Assembly (NCBI GenBank): GCA_021850375.1
Contig: JAJZLZ010000041.1
Span: forward strand, 1-6,201
Length of the DNA: 6,201 nucleotides
Source of the DNA: Microcaldota archaeon
GTDB taxonomy: Archaea > Micrarchaeota > Micrarchaeia > Micrarchaeales > Micrarchaeaceae
Direction: 5' to 3'
Shown here: piece by piece, positions 1 through 5,003 of the stretch
How positions within the stretch are numbered: position 1 is the stretch's first letter
Layout: the number at the start of each line of letters is the position of its first letter
Notes under the pieces: generated by a model
Databases searched by the model: none
The model's input: only the letters and a program-made list of their open reading frames with translations
Told to the model about the DNA's origin: nothing
Position numbers and translations under genes: made by a program

Positions 1-173
1 ATTATGTAGGAAATTCCGGATCTAGTAACTTCTATGAAGTGATTATGATTGACCGCTCAAGCCCATCAATTCTTGCTGATCCAATATATGCAAAAATGCT
101 AAATGTAAAACGCAGGGCATTTAGAGCCCTTACATCATCAGGGAAAAAGCACAGAGGGCTAATAGTAAAATAG
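1..173 (+). CDS. rpl15e: 50S ribosomal protein L15e, C-terminal fragment (5' end outside window)
   Basis: The reading frame is open from the window edge (first full codon at position 3) and ends at TAG 171-173, giving 56 C-terminal residues. They contain FYEVIMIDRSSPSI, then RRAFRALTSSGKKHRGL, which match the highly conserved end of archaeal/eukaryotic L15e (typically YEVIxVDPxHPAI ... RGLTSAGKKxRGL). L15e is a large-subunit rRNA-binding protein found only in archaea and eukaryotes, so this fragment alone argues against a bacterial source. The basic tail is usual for the family. Most of the gene, including its start, lies upstream of the window. Identification is by remembered family pattern and is confident because the C-terminal block is distinctive. 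Confidence 0.93.
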   Translation, partial: YVGNSGSSNFYEVIMIDRSSPSILADPIYAKMLNVKRRAFRALTSSGKKHRGLIVK

Positions 174-181
174 TTTCTATA

Positions 182-192
182 AACTTTTTTAA
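182..192 (+). terminator. possible poly-T terminator of rpl15e
   Basis: Eleven bases after the rpl15e stop codon there is a run of six T (185-190). Archaeal RNA polymerases commonly terminate at short T-tracts without a strong hairpin, so this is a plausible end for the rpl15e transcript. No convincing stem-loop is seen before it. The call rests on position and composition only. Confidence 0.35.
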
Positions 193-231
193 GTTATGGC
201 TACTGATATACTTTAGATAGATGCACCTGCC

Positions 232-259
232 TGTATTGTCTTAAATTAACTTCCTCTCG
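232..259 (+). repeat. left terminal inverted repeat of the IS remnant
   Basis: This 28-bp stretch begins TGTATTGTC and ends TTCCTCTCG. Its reverse complement matches 769-796 at 22 of 28 positions, with the inner nine bases and outer six bases identical. The TGT outer end is typical of IS481/IS3-like elements. It lies just beyond the 3' end of the transposase remnant, as expected for a terminal repeat. Confidence 0.78.
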
Positions 260-285
260 GTAATCAGATTTCACAATATCTCCAT

Positions 286-686
286 TTAAGTTTTTCTCAT
301 TTTCTCAAGAAATGCTGTATATGGAGTCCTTAGACGACCTTGAGGTGTCGTAAGACTCATGTGAGGCCAATAAAGTTGTAGAACTTTATTGCCCTATTCA
401 TATCACCGTCAAACTGCTTAGTTAGCATGTCGAATGTATAGAACCATCTTTCAAGTTTCCCATTTGTTTGAGGGTGTTTTATCCTTGCAAGAACGTGTTC
501 AACGTTGTATTCTTGCAGTTTCCTCTGGAATATGTTCATCTCAGGATCAGGACAAGTTTCTCTCTGAAGAGGGATAAATTGTGTTCCATGGTCACTTATT
601 ACCTGTTTTGGAATACCGTATGGTTTTATCGAATTTTCAAAGACAAAAGCGGCATTTTCTGCAGTTTCATCAGGGAATATGCCTCA
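286..686 (-). pseudogene. IS481/rve-type DDE transposase, C-terminal remnant with frameshift and internal stop
   Basis: On the minus strand an open frame running from a TGA at 686-684 to a TGA at 359-357 gives GIFPDETAENAAF, YGIPKQVISDHGTQF, HVLARIKHPQTNGKLERW and ending FYNFIGLT. These are retroviral-integrase-fold transposase blocks. The second catalytic aspartate is in SDHGTQF (codon 593-591) and the catalytic glutamate in KLERW (codon 452-450). Reading in the -1 frame near 364-372 restores the family C-terminal motif RPHMSL and continues to TPYTAFLEKMRKT and a TAA at 288-286, so a one-base deletion has broken the gene. Upstream of 686, only about 80 bases remain before the inverted repeat, with stops in all frames, so the DNA-binding N-terminus and the region of the first catalytic aspartate are missing or unrecognisable. 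Clearly non-functional. Confidence 0.85.
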
Positions 687-768
687 TCCTGTTTATTATC
701 TAGTGAAGTTTTCTTGAATTTAGTGTCTTCATGGTTATTGCTTCGTCGAGAAGCCTTTTCTTATTTGA

Positions 769-796
769 CGAGAGGAACTTATTTCGGGATAATACA
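769..796 (-). repeat. right terminal inverted repeat of the IS remnant
   Basis: Read on the minus strand this 28-bp stretch begins TGTATTATC and ends TTCCTCTCG, mirroring 232-259 with six mismatches (repeat positions 7, 10, 11, 12, 15 and 19). It lies upstream of the remaining N-terminal part of the transposase. The adjacent tfe promoter begins only about 20 bases further on. Confidence 0.78.
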
Positions 797-817
797 TCGC
801 ACCGCCAAATAGCAAGG

Positions 818-830
818 TTAATATATAAGG
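818..830 (+). promoter_or_regulatory. candidate archaeal TATA box for tfe-pcc1
   Basis: The sequence TTAATATATAAGG is a good TATA-type element in an AT-rich interval between the IS remnant and tfe. With the usual spacing of about 25 bases to the start site, transcription would begin near 845-855 and leave a leader of about 40 bases before the tfe ATG. This is inferred from composition and position. Many AT-rich spacers contain similar strings. Confidence 0.45.
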
Positions 831-881
831 AATGTCATAAATTAAGTGTGGTAATTAAATCTAAAAACCGCAAAACCCTAC

Positions 882-886
882 AGGTG
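882..886 (+). promoter_or_regulatory. Shine-Dalgarno site of tfe
   Basis: AGGTG lies five bases before the ATG at 892 and pairs with the archaeal 16S rRNA 3' end (GGAGGTGATC is the full complement). It supports translation starting at 892, and therefore the long basic N-terminal extension of the protein. Confidence 0.65.
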
Positions 887-891
887 CTAAA

Positions 892-1566
892 ATGAACAAA
901 AATAATAAAAAATCAAAATCACAAAAGCCAAAGGCCGCTTTGGCAAAGAGGCCACAGCCAGCAAAAGCTAAAGTTCAGGCGCGCCAGCTAAAGAAGGTTG
1001 AGCAGCCAAAGGCTGCAGATAAGTTAAAGGAAGTGAAAAAGAAAGTAGAGCGCAAGAAGAATCAAAACATAATGTCTCCTGATGTAGTAAAAGGCTACAT
1101 AGATCAGATAATTGCATCAGATATTGCTACTGACTATTTAAGAAAGAATGTATCAAAAGCTGCTGTTGATGTCCTTGGCATGCTATACGCCCCAAAGACA
1201 GACGAGTATCTCGCCGAGCAGCTGGGCATGAAAATAAACGCCATACGCCGCATGCTGAATATAATGCAGGGCTATGGAATAACTAATTATTACATATCGA
1301 AAAACGACAAAGGATGGCTATCGTTTGCCTGGTATATAAATACAAGCAAAGTCCTGCCTTTCCTGCAGCACGTAACTGATCTTGAGACAGAAAAGGTCGT
1401 ATCAAATAGCACGTGCAACGACTACTTTATTTGCGAAAAATGTTACAAGGAGGATAAGATAATATATACTTTTGACACGGCATTCGACGTAACATTCAAA
1501 TGCACATGCGGCAATGACCTGTCAAGAGTTGATAAGACTCGCGCAGAGGAGCTGATCAGGTCTTAG
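892..1566 (+). CDS. tfe: transcription initiation factor E, alpha subunit (TFE), with basic N-terminal extension
   Basis: TFE alpha stabilises the open promoter complex of archaeal RNA polymerase together with TBP and TFB, and is the counterpart of eukaryotic TFIIE alpha. The 224-residue product has three parts. Residues 1-60 are rich in Lys, Ala, Gln and Pro and look disordered. Residues about 62-160 form a winged helix, with EYLAEQLGMKINAIRRML as the recognition helix region and the wing block GWLSFAWYIN, matching the aromatic-rich WFxYxW block of the family. Residues 175-210 form a zinc ribbon with C181, C184, C204 and C206 around YTFDTAFDVTF, which corresponds to the family's YTFDEAxxxxF. 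The second knuckle is CTCG (CxC) instead of the usual CxxC. Typical archaeal TFE alpha is about 160-190 residues, and the extra length is the N-terminal tail. The start is supported by the AGGTG site five bases upstream, but the first well-conserved residues come after position 60. Overlaps pcc1 by one base. Confidence 0.85.
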   Translation: MNKNNKKSKSQKPKAALAKRPQPAKAKVQARQLKKVEQPKAADKLKEVKKKVERKKNQNIMSPDVVKGYIDQIIASDIATDYLRKNVSKAAVDVLGMLYAPKTDEYLAEQLGMKINAIRRMLNIMQGYGITNYYISKNDKGWLSFAWYINTSKVLPFLQHVTDLETEKVVSNSTCNDYFICEKCYKEDKIIYTFDTAFDVTFKCTCGNDLSRVDKTRAEELIRS

Positions 1567-1844
1567 TGGGTGTGCTTAAATTGGAGGGCATGAATTACAA
1601 AGCGCAAATTGAGCTGCCTAATAAAAATATAGGCATAATTAAAAGTTCAAAGAGCAAAAGGAGCACTCAGACAATAAAACAAACAAATAACATTACAGTA
1701 GTTTCTATATGCGCAAAAGACATCGCGGCATTAAAAGCTTCAGTAAAATCCGCAATGCGCGAGATATATACAATAGATTCGGCAGCGCGCGCGGTGCATA
1801 AATTAAAAACTTCCAAAGACCAAAATAAAAAGCAAGGTATATAA
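1566..1844 (+). CDS. pcc1: Pcc1-like subunit of the KEOPS complex
   Basis: Pcc1 is the small dimerisation subunit of KEOPS (Kae1-Bud32-Cgi121-Pcc1), which transfers threonylcarbamoyl to A37 of ANN-decoding tRNAs. The product begins with the strand YKAQIEL, continues to a second strand region NNITVVSICAKD, and ends with IAALKASVKSAMREI, which matches the family block DIxALRASLNSxLRWI on the long helix. The length (84-92 residues) is right for Pcc1. The GTG at 1566 overlaps the tfe stop as TAGTG, suggesting translational coupling. An alternative ATG at 1590 would start at MNYKAQ, where most relatives begin, but its GGAGG (1583-1587) is only two bases away. A basic tail rich in Lys and Gln follows the helix. 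Sequence similarity is modest, so the assignment is good but not certain. Confidence 0.75.
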   Translation: MGVLKLEGMNYKAQIELPNKNIGIIKSSKSKRSTQTIKQTNNITVVSICAKDIAALKASVKSAMREIYTIDSAARAVHKLKTSKDQNKKQGI

Positions 1845-1847
1845 AAA
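1838..1847 (+). promoter_or_regulatory. upstream TATA-like element before rpl3
   Basis: TATATAAAAA overlaps the pcc1 stop codon. It could give a start site near 1865-1870, just upstream of the small ORF at 1873. It is weaker evidence than the second element, which has a better upstream BRE-like context. Confidence 0.35.
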
Positions 1848-1852
1848 CAACT

Positions 1853-1867
1853 GAAAGAATATATAAA
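1853..1867 (+). promoter_or_regulatory. BRE plus TATA box of the ribosomal protein operon
   Basis: A purine-rich BRE-like GAAAG (1853-1857) directly precedes TATATAAA (1860-1867), the classic archaeal core promoter arrangement. Transcription would start around 1885-1890, leaving a leader of about 40 bases before rpl3. This is the only sizeable gap between pcc1 and the tightly packed genes that follow, so it is the natural promoter for the S10-type operon. Confidence 0.6.
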
Positions 1868-1927
1868 AGTCAATGGCTAGTTTCTACATCTTAATTGGCC
1901 TTGTTTTAAAGCTAATGGCGAATTTAT

Positions 1928-2878
1928 ATGCCACCACATAAAGGATCAATGCAGTTTTGGCAAAAAAGAAGGGCAACAAGCCGCTTACCTAGGCTGCGCT
2001 CTGCACCAAGATATTTGAAGGAGCCAGCAATAACAAACATTATAGGCTATAAGGTAGGAATGGCGCATATTGGAATGACCGATGACACCGAATCACCCTC
2101 AAAAAACAACGAGGTTGCCAGGGCGTGCACATTTATAGAATTTCCAATGATGCAAGTCTACGGCGCAAGGTTCTATACAAAAGACGCAAACGGCTACAAG
2201 AAGAGCGCATTCGAAGTCATTGAGGCAAAGCCGTCTGGCGCAAAGAATTCAAAGACGCAGACTTTAGAGTATGCAAAGTCTAAAATAGACACTATTTATG
2301 ATATAACCGCATTAATAAAAGCGGACGTTAAAAAGCTATCAACAGGACAGCACCACCCGGTAAAGTTTGAGTCGTCTCTTGGCGGTGCAGATGTTGCAGC
2401 AAAGCTAAAGTACATAGAAGAGCGAATCGGCAAGAATGTAGAGCCGATGGAGGTATTCAAACACGGGGAGTTTGTCGATATAAGCTCAATATCGGTCGGC
2501 AAGGGATGGCAGGGAACAATAAAGAGATTCGGCACCGCAAGGCTGTTCCACAAGGCAACGCAAAAGACAAGGCACGTTGGAACGTTAGGTCCGTTCTCTC
2601 CAGGCAAGGTTCTATTCACAGTGCCACAGGCCGGGCAGATGGGATTCAACTACAGAACAGACTACAATAAGAGGGTTTTGAAAATCGGGACCCCATCAGA
2701 GGCCATAAATCCAAAATCCGGATTTAAGAATTATGGGATAATAAAAAACAGTTTCATGATGGTAGACGGTTCGATAACCGGTCCATCAAAAAGAATGGTC
2801 AGGATAAGGAAGTCAGTGACCAACAGAAATATTTTTGGCATAAAAGAGCCAAAGGTAACTTATATTAGCATAAAGTGA
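1928..2878 (+). CDS. rpl3: 50S ribosomal protein L3
   Basis: L3 binds 23S rRNA early in assembly and sends a loop towards the peptidyl transferase centre. The 316-residue product has the archaeal/eukaryotic form: a basic N-terminus (HKGSMQFWQKRRATSRLPR), then GYKVGMAHIGM at 40-50, the L3 signature SVGKGWQGTIKRFG at 189-202, the central block GTLGPFSPGKVLFTVPQAGQ at 218-237 followed by MGFNYRTDYNKRVLKIG, and GPSKRMVRIRK near the end. Bacterial L3 is about 210 residues. Archaeal L3 is about 330-350, so this version is slightly short. ATG 1928 is chosen because the family N-terminus is then complete. No clear Shine-Dalgarno site precedes it, consistent with a short-leader first gene. An out-of-frame small ORF overlaps the start. 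First gene of the operon, seven bases from rpl4. Confidence 0.96.
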   Translation: MPPHKGSMQFWQKRRATSRLPRLRSAPRYLKEPAITNIIGYKVGMAHIGMTDDTESPSKNNEVARACTFIEFPMMQVYGARFYTKDANGYKKSAFEVIEAKPSGAKNSKTQTLEYAKSKIDTIYDITALIKADVKKLSTGQHHPVKFESSLGGADVAAKLKYIEERIGKNVEPMEVFKHGEFVDISSISVGKGWQGTIKRFGTARLFHKATQKTRHVGTLGPFSPGKVLFTVPQAGQMGFNYRTDYNKRVLKIGTPSEAINPKSGFKNYGIIKNSFMMVDGSITGPSKRMVRIRKSVTNRNIFGIKEPKVTYISIK

Positions 2879-2885
2879 AACCTAT

Positions 2886-3647
2886 ATGGACGCACAGGTT
2901 ATATCAATTGACGGAAAGAAGATGGGCAGCACCGCTCTTCCGAATGTATTTTCCGAGCGCATAAGGCCGGAACTGATACGCCGCGCGGTAGATGCGGAAA
3001 ACAGCAGAAGGCTGCAGCCGCAGGGGCATTATCCTCTTGCGGGAATGCAAACAACTGCGACATATTACGGTGCCATGCATTCATATAGAACAGGAAGGCA
3101 CATGGGAGTTGCGATTAGGCCAAGGGAGAAGCTTGGGGGCGGAGCGCAGGGAAAGGTCAGAAGAATACCTTCCTCGGTTACGGGAAAGCGCGCACATCCT
3201 CATGTTATAGAAAAAAGGCTCATTGAAAATATCAATAAAAAAGAATACCGCCTCGCAGTGGCAAGCGCCATTGCGGCGACGGCGCAAAACAGATCTCCAA
3301 TAGTTGCATCAAAGGAAATAGACAATATCGCAAAGACCAAGGACATGCTGCATGCAATAGAGCTTGTATGCGGAGCTAAATTGGAGCCAAACAAGGCAAA
3401 ACTTCGCAAGGGGCTTAGGCGCTCTTCAAGGCGTAGAATATATAAGAAGAGTGTTCTTGTAGTAATCGGACAGCCATCAGCAGCTACGCGTTCTGCAAAA
3501 AACATAGCGGGCGTTGACGCATGCACGATTAACAATCTTTCAGTTGGGCTTTTAGCACCCGGCGGATCTCCTCGCAAAATGGTCATATGGAGCGAATCAG
3601 CGCTTAAATCGCTTGATGGCGCAATAGAAAAACTTGAGATTAGATAA
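2886..3647 (+). CDS. rpl4: 50S ribosomal protein L4 (L4/L1e family)
   Basis: L4 is an rRNA-binding protein whose long loop reaches the constriction of the exit tunnel. The 253-residue protein shows the archaeal pattern: LPNVFSERIRPELIRRAV at 18-35, the tunnel loop AMHSYRTGRHMGVAIRPREK at 63-82 with GGGAQGKVRRIP at 84-95 and GKRAHPHVIEK at 100-110, then the globular domain with RSSRRRIYKKSVLVVIG at 179-195 and a C-terminal LLAPGGSPRKMVIWSESAL. Length is normal for archaeal L4 (about 250-260). A partial Shine-Dalgarno, AAGTGA, overlaps the rpl3 stop seven bases before the start. The gap to rpl23 is two bases. No odd features were seen. Confidence 0.96.
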   Translation: MDAQVISIDGKKMGSTALPNVFSERIRPELIRRAVDAENSRRLQPQGHYPLAGMQTTATYYGAMHSYRTGRHMGVAIRPREKLGGGAQGKVRRIPSSVTGKRAHPHVIEKRLIENINKKEYRLAVASAIAATAQNRSPIVASKEIDNIAKTKDMLHAIELVCGAKLEPNKAKLRKGLRRSSRRRIYKKSVLVVIGQPSAATRSAKNIAGVDACTINNLSVGLLAPGGSPRKMVIWSESALKSLDGAIEKLEIR

Positions 3648-3649
3648 AT

Positions 3650-3901
3650 ATGAGCGTATTAAGATATCCTATTGCAACAGAAAAGGCAGTGGGAATAATA
3701 GAGCGTTTGAACACGATAACATATATCGTGGACCACAGATCTGGATCAGTTGAGATAAAAAAGGAGTTTGAGGAGAAGTTCGGAGTCAAAGTCGATTCGG
3801 TTAGAGTTGCAAACATGCCAAACAACAAGAAGAAGGCATATATCCGCCTATCAAAGGGCTCAAGCGCGGCAGATGTTGCGATGAAATTGAAACTGGTGTA
3901 A
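3650..3901 (+). CDS. rpl23: 50S ribosomal protein L23
   Basis: L23 sits at the tunnel exit and docks the signal recognition particle and nascent-chain factors. The 83-residue product matches the compact archaeal form: LRYPIATEKAVGIIE (4-18), then EFEEKFGVKVDSVRVANMP and the diagnostic NKKKAYIRLSKG, ending in the helix AADVAMKLKLV. Archaeal L23 proteins are normally 80-90 residues. The start follows the rpl4 stop after two bases with no strong Shine-Dalgarno site, suggesting re-initiation by ribosomes finishing rpl4. Three bases separate it from rpl2. Confidence 0.95.
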   Translation: MSVLRYPIATEKAVGIIERLNTITYIVDHRSGSVEIKKEFEEKFGVKVDSVRVANMPNNKKKAYIRLSKGSSAADVAMKLKLV

Positions 3902-3904
3902 TAT

Positions 3905-4606
3905 ATGGGAAAGAAATTAAGACAACAAAGAAGAGGCAAGGGGTCAATTTCATACACCAAGCTTCCGGGCACCTTTGACATAAGCGTGAGCTACGACAAC
4001 AAGGAGCTAACAGGAGAAGTTGTTGAGTTCATAAATCACACAGGCCACACAGCTCCGCTAATGCACATAGTATATGAAGATATGAGCGATAGCTACATGA
4101 TAGCGCCAGAGGGTGTGCGCATAGGCGATCGCGTGCACATAAACAAGAACATGTTCACAATCGGCAGCATAATGAAGCTCAGTGCAATACCTGAGGGAAC
4201 CCCTGTATATAATATTGAATCAAAACCAGGAGACGGCGGCAAGTTCATAAGGAGTGCCGGCGCATCCGGTTATATAAGTGCACATTTGGGTAAAGAGACT
4301 GTCATACAAATGCCCTCAAAGCAGAGCATAAATCTCAGCAACGAATGCAGGGCGCAGCTTGGCGTAGTGGCAGGCGGAGGCATGATTGATCAGCCAATAG
4401 TAAAAGCAGGGAAGAGCCACTATATGATGCATCCATTAAACCGCACATGGCCGACGATAAGGGGAGTTAAGAGCAACCCGGTAGACCATCCGTTTGGAGG
4501 CAAGCAGCACCACAAGGGTAAAAGCAGCATGACATCAAGGAACGCGCCGCCCGGAAGAAAGGTAGGGCACATAGCGGCCAGCAGAGTGGGTCGCAAGAAG
4601 AGGTAA
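3905..4606 (+). CDS. rpl2: 50S ribosomal protein L2
   Basis: L2 is one of the most conserved ribosomal proteins, needed for subunit association and peptidyl transferase integrity. The 233-residue protein starts MGKKLRQQRRGKGS as in other archaea (ribosomal N-terminal OB fold, about 1-90). The C-terminal SH3-like domain has GDGGKFIRSAGASGYI at 109-124 and the key loop NPVDHPFGGKQHHKGK at 191-206, including the conserved histidine H195, then SRNAPPGRKVGHIAASRVGR at 211-230. Length is typical for archaea, shorter than bacterial L2 (about 275). A GGTG Shine-Dalgarno at 3895-3898 lies six bases before the start, inside the end of rpl23. The downstream gap is four bases. Confidence 0.97.
   Translation: MGKKLRQQRRGKGSISYTKLPGTFDISVSYDNKELTGEVVEFINHTGHTAPLMHIVYEDMSDSYMIAPEGVRIGDRVHINKNMFTIGSIMKLSAIPEGTPVYNIESKPGDGGKFIRSAGASGYISAHLGKETVIQMPSKQSINLSNECRAQLGVVAGGGMIDQPIVKAGKSHYMMHPLNRTWPTIRGVKSNPVDHPFGGKQHHKGKSSMTSRNAPPGRKVGHIAASRVGRKKR
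4600..4604 (+). promoter_or_regulatory. Shine-Dalgarno site of rps19
   Basis: GAGGT, formed by the last codons and stop of rpl2, lies six bases before the rps19 ATG at 4611 and supports that start. No separate promoter is expected here. Confidence 0.55.
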
Positions 4607-4610
4607 TCTT

Positions 4611-5003
4611 ATGGTAGAGCGAGTAGCATTTAGGGGAAGAACACCAATGCAGCTAGTAGGGCTAAAAGATGAAGAATATCTGAACATGATAAATTCCAGG
4701 GAGAGGCGTAGCATCAAGCGCAAAGGGCTAGACTATAAAAACCTAATTGAGAAGGTTGAAAAGCACGCAAAAGGCAACAACACAAAGCCCATCAGAACCC
4801 ACATACGCGAAGCAGTAATTTTACCATCATGGGTCGGCATGACATTTGAGGTCTACACTGGCAAGGAATACAAGAAAATTGTAATCAATGCCTCGATGCT
4901 AGGGCACAGGCTAGGGGAATTTGGCTTTACGACAAAGCGCGTAATACATTCAAGCCCGGGCATAAAGGCGACAAGAGGAAGCAAGTTCCTGGCGGTGAAA
5001 TGA
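4611..5003 (+). CDS. rps19: 30S ribosomal protein S19
   Basis: S19 is in the head of the small subunit, where it contacts S13, 16S rRNA and inter-subunit bridges near the A-site tRNA. The 130-residue protein has the archaeal/eukaryotic (S15e) organisation: an N-terminal extension with FRGRTPMQLVGL and INSRERRSIKRKGL, then the common core PIRTHIREAVILPSWVGMTF at 60-79, VYTGKEYKKIVI and the signature GHRLGEFGFTTKR at 98-110, ending HSSPGIKATRGSKFLAVK. Bacterial S19 is about 90 residues and lacks the extension. The stop overlaps the rpl22 start by four bases (ATGA), indicating coupling. Confidence 0.96.
   Translation: MVERVAFRGRTPMQLVGLKDEEYLNMINSRERRSIKRKGLDYKNLIEKVEKHAKGNNTKPIRTHIREAVILPSWVGMTFEVYTGKEYKKIVINASMLGHRLGEFGFTTKRVIHSSPGIKATRGSKFLAVK

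Larger units (their letters stand above)
232..796 (-). mobile_element. decayed IS481/rve-type insertion sequence, about 565 bp, internally deleted
   Basis: The element is bounded by imperfect 28-bp terminal inverted repeats at 232-259 and 769-796 whose outer ends read TGTATT (22/28 identical). Between them the minus strand encodes a broken DDE integrase-type transposase. Intact elements of this sort are usually around 1 kb or more, so roughly half is missing, mainly the part encoding the transposase N-terminus. The flanks carry similar short sequences, GCACCTGCC at 223-231 and GCACCGCC at 799-806, which could be a degraded target duplication, although the right copy sits two bases away from the repeat end. 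The element lies between rpl15e and the tfe promoter and does not interrupt a gene. It cannot be autonomously mobile. The family assignment rests on the transposase motifs described in the pseudogene entry. Confidence 0.8.

Noticed and set aside
468..812. A 114-codon + strand open frame across the spacer between rpl15e and tfe
   Set aside because: It lies antisense to the transposase remnant and both sets of conserved transposase blocks read on the minus strand. Its translation resembles no family and has no ribosome-binding site.
881..889. CAGGTGC near tfe as an outer inverted repeat partner of GCACCTGCC at 223-231
   Set aside because: Only seven or eight bases match and it coincides with the tfe ribosome-binding site, which explains it. 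The better repeat pair at 232-259/769-796 defines the element.
174..891. tRNA, small RNA, CRISPR array or riboswitch in the longest non-coding stretch
   Set aside because: No cloverleaf, regular direct repeats or structured leader could be recognised by eye. The interval is accounted for by the IS remnant and the tfe promoter region.
2296..2649. 117-codon minus-strand open frame inside rpl3
   Set aside because: Shadow of a strongly conserved ribosomal protein gene. Its translation has no recognisable domain.
3200..3586. 128-codon minus-strand open frame inside rpl4
   Set aside because: Shadow frame created by the codon pattern of rpl4. The + strand protein carries the conserved L4 motifs throughout.
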